A stretch of DNA of 64,000 nt. It comes from Pseudovibrio japonicus. GTDB taxonomy: Bacteria; Pseudomonadota; Alphaproteobacteria; Rhizobiales; Stappiaceae. Positions 35,355 to 44,032 of this stretch are shown one piece after another. The translations under genes and the position numbers were made by a program. Position 1 is the first letter of the stretch, and every line of letters starts with the position of its first letter. The DNA is taken from contig NZ_BMXE01000002.1 in assembly GCF_014651595.1 (NCBI RefSeq), forward strand, positions 1-64,000, given 5' to 3'. Below the pieces are notes generated by a model that worked only from the letters and a program-made list of their open reading frames with translations, had not been told where the DNA came from and ran no database searches.

Positions 35355-36140
35355 ATGCAAGATGCACAAGCCGATTTCAGAGGCGCGCTGCGACGTCTCT
35401 ACTTCGGACAGACCACAATTGGGCGCTCCTGGCGTGTTGGCCTATTGATCTTTGATGTGGTCACGATTCTCTACTTCGTGCTGTCTGCAACGCTTCCCCA
35501 GCTTGAAAGCTACCCACGCGTTGACTGGGCTATCGGCTTTGTTTTGCTGCTTGATTACGGGTTTCGCCTTGCCATTGCGCAGCGTCCGATGAGGGCTGCC
35601 ATGGATAGTACGGCCATTGCAGACCTGATTGTGATCCTGTCTCTGCTTGCAGAAGCCTTTATTACGAACCTCGGCTTCCTGCGAGTGATCCGTATGCTGC
35701 GGTTGCTGCGCTCTTATCATGTGGTCAAAGACTTGCGGGAGACGTTTTCGTGGTTTCGTCAGCATGAAGAGATCATCAACTCGGCAATGAACCTGCTGGT
35801 CTTCGTTTTCATGGTGAGCGCGGTTGTTTATGTGATTGAGGCGCAGGTGAACGCGAACATCAATTCCTATATGGACGCGCTGTATTTTACAGTCACAACG
35901 CTGACCACAACCGGCTATGGCGACATTACCATGACAGATACGGTTGGCCGCACGATTACCATCATCATCATGGTGTTTGGCGTTGCGTTGTTCCTGCGGT
36001 TGATCCAGACCATCTTCCGCCCTTCCAAGGTAAAATACGCCTGTCCTGATTGTGGCCTTAATCGTCACGATAATGACGCCGTTCACTGCAAGCATTGCGG
36101 CAATACCCTGCACATTCCCACAGAAGGGGAATGGCACTAG
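35355..36140 (+). CDS. Voltage-gated-type K+ channel with C-terminal zinc ribbon
   Basis: 261 residues with six membrane helices, the Kv layout. The S4-like helix F-L-R-V-I-R-M-L-R-L-L-R carries Arg at positions 110, 113, 116 and 119, every third residue. The selectivity filter T-T-T-G-Y-G-D is at 184-190. After the last helix the protein ends with a small zinc ribbon, C-P-D-C-G (230-234) and C-K-H-C-G (245-249), in place of a usual RCK or cyclic-nucleotide domain. It should form a tetrameric potassium channel whose cytosolic end binds Zn(II). AGGGG precedes the ATG. Its neighbours are unrelated. Confidence 0.85.
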   Translation: MQDAQADFRGALRRLYFGQTTIGRSWRVGLLIFDVVTILYFVLSATLPQLESYPRVDWAIGFVLLLDYGFRLAIAQRPMRAAMDSTAIADLIVILSLLAEAFITNLGFLRVIRMLRLLRSYHVVKDLRETFSWFRQHEEIINSAMNLLVFVFMVSAVVYVIEAQVNANINSYMDALYFTVTTLTTTGYGDITMTDTVGRTITIIIMVFGVALFLRLIQTIFRPSKVKYACPDCGLNRHDNDAVHCKHCGNTLHIPTEGEWH

Positions 36141-36293
36141 GGCGACTTGCGCAGGTCGTAAATGACGGCACAAGTTTTGAGAGTAAGACCGGCTCTGAAG
36201 CGTATGTTAGCATATTGAAGAATATTCTCGGCTTTCCTTGGAATTCTCCATGAAATTCAATGGGCTTAATCCGGGATAGCAGCAAGAAATGGA

Positions 36294-37130
36294 ATGCGCA
36301 TGGGCCTACTTACAGGTGCAATCACATTGACGACTATGGTTGTCTCCAGCCTGGTTCCCAATGCCACAATGGCAGAGGAAGCGAGCTGCGGTGTAAGCTC
36401 TCCCTGTGAAGTCGAGAGCGGCCAGTATTACGTTGCACTTCCGGATTCACCTGCAGATGACGAACCCATTGGCGCCATAATCTACCTCCACGGCTGGAAG
36501 GGCAAAGCCGATCAGACCGTTCAAAACCATGCGCTTCGCTCTCTGGCAGACGACCTTGGTGTGGCTCTCATTGTGCCACAAGGGGTTGGCGGTTCATGGT
36601 CTTATCCGGGATCGCCAAGTCAGGATCGTGACGAGTTCAAGTTCTTTGACGAGCTGGTCGATGATATCTCCGAGCGCTTCCCGATTGATCGGGACAAAAT
36701 CATGCTCTCCGGCTTTTCCATGGGCGGTTCCATGGTCTGGAACCTTGCCTGTTACCAGGGCGAGAACTACGCTGGCTTTGCACCCATTGCAGGAGCCTTC
36801 TGGGATCCGATCCCTGCTGCCTGCCCTTCTCCCTTGACCAACCTTTACCACACCCACGGCATTGACGATAAAACCGTCCCGATGGTGGGCCGTGCAATTG
36901 GTGCAAACTGGCGCCAATCCGATGTGTTTGACAGCCTTGATGTATGGAAGCGGCAGGCGGGTCTTTATGGAATTACGCCCACCTCGATTACCGCTGGTGA
37001 TTTACAGTGCGATGTGTGGTCGGCCCATGGCGAGAAACTGGAGCTTTGCCTGCATGATGGCGGGCACTCCATGAAAGCCAACTGGATCCGCCGTGCCTGG
37101 CTGGATCTTGCCAACACCAAACACTGGTAG
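36294..37130 (+). CDS. Secreted alpha/beta-hydrolase esterase
   Basis: 278 residues with a signal peptide ending near A-T-M-A. It belongs to the polyhydroxybutyrate-depolymerase/feruloyl-esterase-like group (LpqC family). The oxyanion region is I-Y-L-H-G-W-K-G, the nucleophile elbow G-F-S-M-G-G (Ser142), the acid is likely in T-H-G-I-D-D and the His in H-D-G-G-H-S-M. Pairs of cysteines suggest disulfides in the periplasm. The substrate may be short polyesters or plant-cell-wall esters; it is undefined. ATG 36294 or 36300 are both possible starts. Confidence 0.8.
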   Translation: MRMGLLTGAITLTTMVVSSLVPNATMAEEASCGVSSPCEVESGQYYVALPDSPADDEPIGAIIYLHGWKGKADQTVQNHALRSLADDLGVALIVPQGVGGSWSYPGSPSQDRDEFKFFDELVDDISERFPIDRDKIMLSGFSMGGSMVWNLACYQGENYAGFAPIAGAFWDPIPAACPSPLTNLYHTHGIDDKTVPMVGRAIGANWRQSDVFDSLDVWKRQAGLYGITPTSITAGDLQCDVWSAHGEKLELCLHDGGHSMKANWIRRAWLDLANTKHW

Positions 37131-37253
37131 GACCCACGGCCCCATCACGACACTCCTTACACCTCTCACGGGCCATCACGATGCCGTGTCTTTCTCAGTT
37201 TGAGGTGGTAGGCTTTTTATGCGTGTTTTAACGTCTCTCCAAGATTTGCTGGA

Positions 37254-38609
37254 TTGCTGCAAGCGAGAGGGTCAGTCACCCTCACTTGCGACCAATCTTG
37301 CCTCAATACCAATGGATTAGACGGTTTGAATTCTCTAGCAGACGGTGAACAGCACCAGTCCTCTGGCGCCAAGGGACCTTTGGATGGTCTTGTGGTGCTT
37401 GACCTTTCCCGCATTTTGGCAGGTCCAACCTGTACCCAGCTCATGGGAGATATGGGTGCCGAGATCATCAAGATTGAACACCCTCAGCGCGGCGACGACA
37501 CCCGTAAGTGGGGCCCCCCTTTCCTGAAAGGGAAAGATGGGACCGACACCCACGAGAGTGCCTATTACCTTAGTTCCAACCGCAACAAGCATTCACTTGG
37601 CATCGACATGCGCTCGGAAGAAGGGGTGCAGATGCTGAAGGAGCTGGCGGCATCGGCGGATGTTGTTATCGAGAACTTCAAGGTTGGCGACCTTGCCCGC
37701 AAAGGGCTGGGTTATGATGATCTACGCGCTCAGAACGACCGCTTGATCTACTGCTCCATCACCGGATTTGGGCAGACTGGCCCTTATGCGCATCGTGCCG
37801 GCTATGATGCGCTCATTCAGGCTATGGGCGGGATTATGGGCCTGACCGGACTGCCAGAGGAAGACGGAGGCGGCCCGACGAAGATCGGCGTTGGCATTGC
37901 TGATGTGATGTGCGGCATGTATGCCTGCAACGCCATTCTGGCAGCCCTGCACCACCGTGAGAAAACCGGCGAAGGCCAATACATCGACATCTCCTTACTG
38001 GACTGTCAGGTGGCCTGGCTTATCAACCAAGGGCTCTCTTTTCTGACGGACGGCAACGTGCCGAAACGGTTTGGCAATGCTCATCCAACCATCGTGCCCT
38101 ATGAGACCTTTCCCGCTGCGGACAAGGACTTTATGGTGGCAGTAGGCAATGACGCGCAGTATCAGCGGTTCTGCGAGGTTCTTGGCTGTCCGGCGTTGAG
38201 CACCGACCCACGTTTTGCGACCAACGCAGACCGCGTGCGTCACCGCACAGAGCTGGTGCCACAGCTTCGGCAATACACCATCAAACAAGAGGCCGAGCAT
38301 TGGGCGCGTGAGCTGGAAGCTGTTGGCGTGCCGTGCGGTCCGGTGAATGATCTGGCAGGGGTGTTCAGTGATCCGCAGGTGGTTTACCGAAACATGAAGA
38401 TTTCCCTGCCGCATACTCATTCTCATGATGGGCAGGTCAATCTGATTGGCAACCCGATCAACTATAGCAAGACGCCGGTAACATACCGGAAGGCTCCGCC
38501 AACGCTTGGGGAGGACAGTCTTGATGTGCTCACCAGACACCTAAAGAAATCAAAGCAAGATATTGACGATCTCGCGGCTCGTGGCATCATCTCAGTGGGG
38601 GACATATAA
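37254..38609 (+). CDS. CaiB/BaiF-type CoA transferase
   Basis: Up to 451 residues, a class III CoA transferase, which moves CoA between carboxylic acids via an enzyme-bound anhydride. The domain starts at G-P-L-D-G-L-V-V-L-D-L-S-R (near residue 41), with G-D-M-G-A-E-I-I-K-I-E-H-P, N-R-N-K-H-S-L, and the catalytic Asp in G-V-G-I-A-D-V-M-C-G. The N-terminal 40 residues are unusual and the start is uncertain: 37254 is a TTG, and 37326 is another TTG closer to the domain. The ThDP enzyme gene starts 2 bases after its stop, so they are one operon. This pairing recalls oxalate degradation, but identity is unproven. Confidence 0.85.
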   Translation: MLQARGSVTLTCDQSCLNTNGLDGLNSLADGEQHQSSGAKGPLDGLVVLDLSRILAGPTCTQLMGDMGAEIIKIEHPQRGDDTRKWGPPFLKGKDGTDTHESAYYLSSNRNKHSLGIDMRSEEGVQMLKELAASADVVIENFKVGDLARKGLGYDDLRAQNDRLIYCSITGFGQTGPYAHRAGYDALIQAMGGIMGLTGLPEEDGGGPTKIGVGIADVMCGMYACNAILAALHHREKTGEGQYIDISLLDCQVAWLINQGLSFLTDGNVPKRFGNAHPTIVPYETFPAADKDFMVAVGNDAQYQRFCEVLGCPALSTDPRFATNADRVRHRTELVPQLRQYTIKQEAEHWARELEAVGVPCGPVNDLAGVFSDPQVVYRNMKISLPHTHSHDGQVNLIGNPINYSKTPVTYRKAPPTLGEDSLDVLTRHLKKSKQDIDDLAARGIISVGDI

Positions 38610-38611
38610 GT

Positions 38612-40249
38612 ATGCGTGGCGCTGATCTTATTGCTCAAAAACTGCATCAGGCTGGCAGCCGGTATGCCTTTGGTATTCCGGGCGGTGAAGTGCTGGCTCT
38701 TATGGATGCGCTGAACCTTGCAGGCCTGAACTTCACGCTGGTGAAGCACGAAAACGCAGGTGGCTTTATGGCTGAGGGGGCGTGGCATGGCCTTGCCCGC
38801 CAAGGCACTGATGCTCCAGTTGTTTTGCTGGCAACACTCGGGCCGGGTGTGACCAACGCGGTCAACGTGATTGCCAATGCCTTTCAGGATCGGGTTCCGC
38901 TGATTTTTATGACCGGCTGCGTGGACGGTGCAGAAGCAGAAACCTACACCCATCAGGTGATGGACCACCAGCAGCTGCTGCGGCCAATTGTGAAGGCCAG
39001 CTTCAAAGCAGCCCCGGGGGCGTTGAATGCCATGATGGATAAGGCGATTTCCATTGCCATGTCCGGTCAGCCGGGACCTGTACATATTGATGTGCCGATC
39101 TCGGTAGCAGAAAGCGAGTGCACGGAAACGCAGAAAGTCCCGAATTATGGCATTCGTGCGGATCAGGTGCCGTCTGGCGAAGTGCTGGAGCAGGCGCGCG
39201 CGCTGCTGGGTTCGGCTCAGCGCCCCATCGCGATTGCCGGTGTTGATGCGGTGAATGCGAATGCTGGCCGAGAGGTCGAGGATTTTTGCGAGGCCTACCA
39301 GATTCCGCTGATTACCAGCTACAAGGGCAAGGGGCTTATCTCTGAGTGGCATCGGCTCTCACTTGGCGGTGCAGGCTTGTCGCCCAAGGCTGACCAGAGC
39401 CTGATGCCTTTGCTGGCCGATGCGGATTTGATTGTGTTGATTGGGTATGACCCAATTGAGATGCGTGTGAACTGGCGCAACCCGTGGAGCATCAAGACCT
39501 CTGTGATTGAGCTGACGCCTGTTCTACGCAGCCACGGCATGCATCATGTGAGCCACACATTGGAAGGCGATATCAAGCCGACGCTGCTTTCTCTGATGCC
39601 GGAGGAGGAAGCGGGCATTGTGTCGGATGAGAGCGAATGGCTTCGAGATCGGATCACACCTGCCAGAGATAGTCTGATGGCTGACTTTGCAGCTGAGGAA
39701 AGTGGTTGGGGGCCGGCGACTGTGTTCCGAACCCTTCGTGATGTGCTGCCGGATGCAACGGTGGCCACCGCTGACAGTGGAGCGCATCGCATTCTGGTCA
39801 GTCAGATTTGGGAGTGCGTGTCGCCTCGTACCATGTTGCAGAGTTCCGCGCTTTGTACAATGGCATGTGCGCTGCCGCTTGGCATCGGACATAAGATGGC
39901 GAAGCCGGAGGATCCGGTTGTTGTGTTCGTGGGAGATGCCGGTTTGGAGATGGGACTTGGCGATCTGGCAGTTCTGCGCGACATGCAGGTGCCGTTCATT
40001 GTCTGCGTGTTGGTGGATGAAAGTTTGGCTCTGATTGAGCTGAAGCAGCGCGCCAACCAGAACCCTAATCTGGGCGTTGATTTCTCTGCTACGAACTTTC
40101 CAGCACTCGCTGATGCTTATGGTGGTCATGGTGTTTGGGTGGATGATGCCGCGTCTCTGGAGCGTGAAGCGGCAGCAGCGCTGGAGCGTGATACCTTTAC
40201 CATTCTGGCCTGCCGCATTGACCGGCGGGCCTACGACGGCAAGCTCTAA
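38612..40249 (+). CDS. ThDP-dependent enzyme, acetolactate-synthase-like
   Basis: 545 residues with the three-domain layout of acetolactate synthase, oxalyl-CoA decarboxylase and sulfoacetaldehyde acetyltransferase. The thiamine-activating Glu is in V-K-H-E-N-A-G-G (Glu47). The metal motif is altered: the usual G-D-G reads G-D-A (441-443), and the Asn that ligates Mg 26 residues after the Asp is Val468, followed by Asp469. These changes could shift metal binding or lower activity. The upstream CoA transferase suggests a CoA-ester substrate such as a decarboxylatable acyl-CoA; this is inference. The stop is followed by a strong hairpin between convergent genes. Confidence 0.8.
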   Translation: MRGADLIAQKLHQAGSRYAFGIPGGEVLALMDALNLAGLNFTLVKHENAGGFMAEGAWHGLARQGTDAPVVLLATLGPGVTNAVNVIANAFQDRVPLIFMTGCVDGAEAETYTHQVMDHQQLLRPIVKASFKAAPGALNAMMDKAISIAMSGQPGPVHIDVPISVAESECTETQKVPNYGIRADQVPSGEVLEQARALLGSAQRPIAIAGVDAVNANAGREVEDFCEAYQIPLITSYKGKGLISEWHRLSLGGAGLSPKADQSLMPLLADADLIVLIGYDPIEMRVNWRNPWSIKTSVIELTPVLRSHGMHHVSHTLEGDIKPTLLSLMPEEEAGIVSDESEWLRDRITPARDSLMADFAAEESGWGPATVFRTLRDVLPDATVATADSGAHRILVSQIWECVSPRTMLQSSALCTMACALPLGIGHKMAKPEDPVVVFVGDAGLEMGLGDLAVLRDMQVPFIVCVLVDESLALIELKQRANQNPNLGVDFSATNFPALADAYGGHGVWVDDAASLEREAAAALERDTFTILACRIDRRAYDGKL

Positions 40250-40262
40250 GAGCGGGATAATT

Positions 40263-40295
40263 GATCGTGCCTCAGGTATTGCCTGTGGCACGATC
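40263..40295. terminator. Bidirectional hairpin between convergent genes
   Basis: GATCGTGCC (40263-40271) pairs perfectly with GGCACGATC (40287-40295), with a further inner CAGG/CCTG pairing and a 5-base loop. It overlaps the last codons of the DUF302 gene. There is no long T run on either strand, so termination may be partial. Confidence 0.5.
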
Positions 40296-40796
40296 GGCAA
40301 TGCGCTGGAAGACCACGTCCAGTTCTTCGCTTAACGAGATCAAATCCACTGAGGCCGCATCACGATACGGCTGGAAGACGAAGCTTGGTGTCTTCCAGGA
40401 CAGCGTTGCTGTACCGTTTGTGTCTTCCGTCAGATAGAAGCGGATGGGCGCTTCGATGCCTGCCTGAACGCTGGACGCCAGCATGCGTCTTGCAAAATCA
40501 TTGCGGAACACGCCGATCACGTAGTTTCCGGGAATTTCAAAGCCATTGGCTTTCGCACCACGAGACGCACTCGCCATGCTGACGAGCAGCATATCTTCGT
40601 CACGAATGACTTGCTTCAGAGACTCCAGCAGCTCATCGATTGTTTTCGTGGTTTCGATGACACGCCAGCCGTTGCGCGGAAGGACTTTGCCCTCCTGCGC
40701 CTGCTCTGCGGTGATTTGGGCCTGAGATGGGTAAAACGCGGCCATCACGAACATGAGCGTTCCAACAAAACCGAACATCCCCGTCAGAAATTTCAT
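40272..40796 (-). CDS. Exported DUF302-domain protein
   Basis: 174 residues with a signal peptide (about 1-27, ending Q-A-Q). The DUF302 domain covers about 45-165, with T-I-D-E-L-L-E-S-L-K, G-N-Y-V-I-G-V-F-R-N-D-F-A-R-R-M-L and P-I-R-F-Y-L-T-E-D. DUF302 proteins bind small ligands or heavy atoms in some cases but no general function is known. It has no evident operon partner; the YeeE/YedE gene lies 110 bases upstream on the same strand. The 3' end forms part of the shared hairpin with the ThDP-enzyme gene. Confidence 0.8.
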   Translation of the reverse strand: MKFLTGMFGFVGTLMFVMAAFYPSQAQITAEQAQEGKVLPRNGWRVIETTKTIDELLESLKQVIRDEDMLLVSMASASRGAKANGFEIPGNYVIGVFRNDFARRMLASSVQAGIEAPIRFYLTEDTNGTATLSWKTPSFVFQPYRDAASVDLISLSEELDVVFQRIADRATGNT

Positions 40797-40905
40797 AGTT
40801 CATTCCTTCTCTTAATGAGAGGAGTTTAAGAGCGGGAGTTGAACAGCCTGTTGCGTATGCTCTCTTATTTTTAATTGGGATTTTAGTTGTTCCGTAGGTG
40901 GATTG

Positions 40906-42111
40906 CTATTTTACGTTGATTGGCGCCGGGTCCATACCGATCACATATCGGAGGCGGGTTCCAAACATGGAACCGGCAAAGGCAAAAACAAGCCAGAGCC
41001 AACCATGAATCGAGCCGGAGGTTATTCCCCCGAGATAAGCGCCGATGTTGCATCCGTAGGCAAGGCGCGCGCCGTAGCCGAGTAGTAGGCCCCCAACGAC
41101 CGCGGTTCCAGCATCTCTGAGGCTGATCTTCTTAATTGGGTTGAACCGACCCGCCAGCCCTGCGGCGATCAAAGCGCCCAGCAGGATTCCGAAGTTCATC
41201 ACGGAGGTGGCATCGGCGAAGACCGATCTTTGGATCGCACCGACCTGCCATTGCCAGTAAGGCCAAGTCTCTACCGGGATACCAAGGGCGGAAAAAAACT
41301 TTGCGCCCCACAGGGCGAAGCCAGAGGTCACGCCCCATGGGCGCTGCAAAACAACGAACGTAAGAACGCAAACCAACGCCAATACCAACGCACCCAGAAC
41401 ATAGCCCCATTCGCCCTGCCAAAAGGAGGTTGTCCTGCGGGATTTCTCCAGCTCACCCCATTGTTTTTTCTCGAGAAACACCGAACATATGGCAAGAGCG
41501 AGGAGTGGGAGAAGTGTGATGAGCAGTGCCGGGACCACCCCAAAATCGCGCAGGAGCGAAAACGCTGGTAATTGAGGAAGAGAATTCCAGTAAGGAAGGT
41601 GGGCTGTTGCGATTACACTGCCCAGAATGAAGAAAGCAAGCGTGATAACCATACGCGAGGAACCGCCTCCAACGGTGAACAGGGTTCCGGAGCCGCACCC
41701 GCCACCCAGCTGCATGCCGATACCAAACATGAACGCACCGACGGCGGCTCCCACTCCAAATGGAAACACAAAGCCTCCGGTACGCAAACCGATGCTGGAT
41801 CCGTATTGCAGGAGAGGAAAACTTATCAAGCAAACCAATGCGATAAGCAAGAATTGGGCACGCAGCCCCTGCCCTCTTCGCTGAGTGACAACGCGGCGCC
41901 AAGCAGCGGTAAATCCGAAGCTGGTGTGGTATAGTGCGGCGCCTGCCAGACCTCCGATCAGGGCGCCTACGGAAACACGCCATCCGTTATTTTCAAGCCC
42001 GAGCAATGCCACGCCCGCCAGTACAAGCAGCGCTCCACCAACGATTACTACCTGTGGAGCTGGAAGCTGTTGATCACTTGTTCTTTGTTGATAGCTACGC
42101 GTATCCGCCAT
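40906..42111 (-). CDS. YeeE/YedE-family sulfur-compound transporter
   Basis: 401 residues and about ten membrane helices. It matches the YeeE/YedE (TsuA-type) family that imports thiosulfate or related sulfur compounds. The two conserved cysteine motifs are present: Q-L-G-G-G-C-G-S-G-T-L-F and Y-G-C-N-I-G-A-Y-L-G-G, one per half, which relay the substrate. A TusA-like partner (TsuB) is not encoded next to it. The ATG at 42111 begins a hydrophilic 18-residue head. The upstream 470 bases are low-GC DNA. Confidence 0.85.
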   Translation of the reverse strand: MADTRSYQQRTSDQQLPAPQVVIVGGALLVLAGVALLGLENNGWRVSVGALIGGLAGAALYHTSFGFTAAWRRVVTQRRGQGLRAQFLLIALVCLISFPLLQYGSSIGLRTGGFVFPFGVGAAVGAFMFGIGMQLGGGCGSGTLFTVGGGSSRMVITLAFFILGSVIATAHLPYWNSLPQLPAFSLLRDFGVVPALLITLLPLLALAICSVFLEKKQWGELEKSRRTTSFWQGEWGYVLGALVLALVCVLTFVVLQRPWGVTSGFALWGAKFFSALGIPVETWPYWQWQVGAIQRSVFADATSVMNFGILLGALIAAGLAGRFNPIKKISLRDAGTAVVGGLLLGYGARLAYGCNIGAYLGGITSGSIHGWLWLVFAFAGSMFGTRLRYVIGMDPAPINVK

Positions 42112-42583
42112 GAATTCGCCACGTACTTGGTCTTTGTTGCAGACAGGAGATTACACCGTTCAGGCTTGCAGGAGTGTCAAGAAACGGTGAACACAACCCT
42201 AATCTACAAACAGAAAGCAGCCTAGGAACTACGAAGTACAATAATAAAGAGTGTTAATATATAAAATTTTACTTATAAATACCAATAATAGTAGTAGTAT
42301 TTTATGAATAAAATTCTTCCTATTATGCGCCTATTCTTAAAAACAAGAACATTGTTTTCTATTTATTCATGAGGTTGAACTATATTTTCTACATAGGCAA
42401 AGCTTGCTGATATTAAACACCTTTTTGTGTGTTGAACGTCATCGCCAGTTTTGAAAGGGTTCTGTGCAACAGATTTCCAGGCAGACCTGTATCGTTCGTA
42501 GCGTAGTGCGTACCCAATAGCTTTTTTCGGGAGAAAATACGTTGTGCACGAGTTACCGGTCGCCGTAACCACGGGTCGCATCC
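42112..42583. other. A/T-rich intergenic region
   Basis: 472 bases without a recognised gene. Positions 42230-42340 are strongly A/T-rich, with AAATAC/GTATTT arms separated by a TAG-repeat stretch near 42276-42301. It should hold divergent promoters for the YeeE/YedE-type gene and the TPR gene. I see no clear -35/-10 pair and no mobile-element ends. Confidence 0.4.
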
Positions 42584-43969
42584 ATGCGCATTGATGACCA
42601 GTTTGAATACGCGGTAACGCTCTCCGACAAGAGCGCAATAGAACACTGGAACAACACTGTTCTTGCGTTCCTCGCACACAGTGCGGCAACGCCTGAGCAT
42701 CTTGCGAAGACACTGGAAGCCGACCCTGATTTTGCTCTTGGCCAAGCGGCACGCGGCCTGTTCTGCCTTCTGCTGGGCAGACGAGAAATGACTGCAACTG
42801 CATTTGAAGCCTACGTTGTCGCAAACAAATGCCGCAAAAATCATCAGATTACAGGCCGCGAGGAAACCGTCATTGAGGCGCTAAACGACTGGCTACAGGG
42901 TTTTCCTGGCAAAGCTGCGGATCGCCTTGATGATGTGCTTTTGAAGTATCCACGAGATGCATTCATCCTGAAGCTCATCCACGCTATCCGTTTTGTTCTC
43001 GGACAGCCTTCGCGCATGCGGTCTTCCATTGAGGGCGTGCTTTCCTCTTACGAAGAGGATCATGTGGCGAAGGGATATGTGCACGGCTGCTACTCCTTCG
43101 CTCTGGAAGAGAGCGGAGACTTTGAGAGGGCCGAGCGGATCGGCAGAGAAGCCGTTGCCCTTCAACAAGATGATGCCTGGGGCTTGCATGCGGTTGCGCA
43201 CGTGCTGGACATGACAGGCAAGGCCGAGGAAGGCATCAGATGGCTTGATGACCAGCCGCAAGCCTGGGAACACTGCAACAACTTTGGCTACCATGTCTGG
43301 TGGCATCTGGCGCTGCTACATCTGGACCGTGGCAATGTGGAGCGCGTTTTCGAGCTTTACGACCAGAAATTCCGCAAGGACCACACGGACGACTACCGCG
43401 ATGTTTCCAATGCGGCTTCGATGCTGGTGCGCCTTGAGCTTGAGGGCTTCAAGGTTGGAAACCGCTGGGAGGAGTTGGCGAGCATCAGTGAGAAGCATAT
43501 TGAAGACTCCTGCAATGTTTTCGCAGACTTGCACTACATGCTAGCGCTGCTTGGCGACAATCGCCGTCAGGCCTCTGATCGCCTGCTGGCGCGTATGAGG
43601 ACCTTTGGGGAAGAAGACAGCAACGAGATGGGCCATGTGACCAAGGTTGCCGGTTCACCCACAGCCTCTGGTCTGATGCAATTCAAGAATGGAAATTTCT
43701 TCAGCGCTTATCATCACCTTGCAGAAGCCCGCCCATTGCTACGTACTGTTGGTGGCAGTCATGCGCAACGGGATGTATTTGAGAGGCTGACGATCGAAGC
43801 TGCTTTGCGCGCAGGCCTGTGCCAGGAAGCGAAGCGGATGATTGACGAGCGCACGCGCTTGAGAGGCGGGCCAGACACATATGGCGAAACCCGCATGGCT
43901 CAGGCAAACCGCATGATGGAAGCCACAAACCTCATGCAAAGTGACCACCTACGATTTCGTACAGGATAA
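42584..43969 (+). CDS. TTC38-like tetratricopeptide protein
   Basis: 461 residues, resembling the TTC38 family conserved from bacteria to animals, made almost entirely of paired helices. TPR-like units include F-A-L-G-Q-A-A-R-G-L (about 50), E-E-S-G-D-F-E-R-A-E-R-I-G-R-E-A (about 175), W-G-L-H-A-V-A-H-V-L-D-M-T-G and N-N-F-G-Y-H-V-W-W-H-L-A-L (about 232). The family's H-A-x-A-H and W-H-x-A-L motifs are present. Proteins of this family have no established activity; a scaffold or possible metal-binding role is plausible from the conserved His. No signal peptide. It lies 64 bases before opgC and may share its transcript. Confidence 0.8.
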   Translation: MRIDDQFEYAVTLSDKSAIEHWNNTVLAFLAHSAATPEHLAKTLEADPDFALGQAARGLFCLLLGRREMTATAFEAYVVANKCRKNHQITGREETVIEALNDWLQGFPGKAADRLDDVLLKYPRDAFILKLIHAIRFVLGQPSRMRSSIEGVLSSYEEDHVAKGYVHGCYSFALEESGDFERAERIGREAVALQQDDAWGLHAVAHVLDMTGKAEEGIRWLDDQPQAWEHCNNFGYHVWWHLALLHLDRGNVERVFELYDQKFRKDHTDDYRDVSNAASMLVRLELEGFKVGNRWEELASISEKHIEDSCNVFADLHYMLALLGDNRRQASDRLLARMRTFGEEDSNEMGHVTKVAGSPTASGLMQFKNGNFFSAYHHLAEARPLLRTVGGSHAQRDVFERLTIEAALRAGLCQEAKRMIDERTRLRGGPDTYGETRMAQANRMMEATNLMQSDHLRFRTG

Positions 43970-44032
43970 ACTGAGGTCCGGCTTCGTGGGATTTCGAAGC
44001 AGGGTTTCATCAACTATAGTTTCAGAGATACC

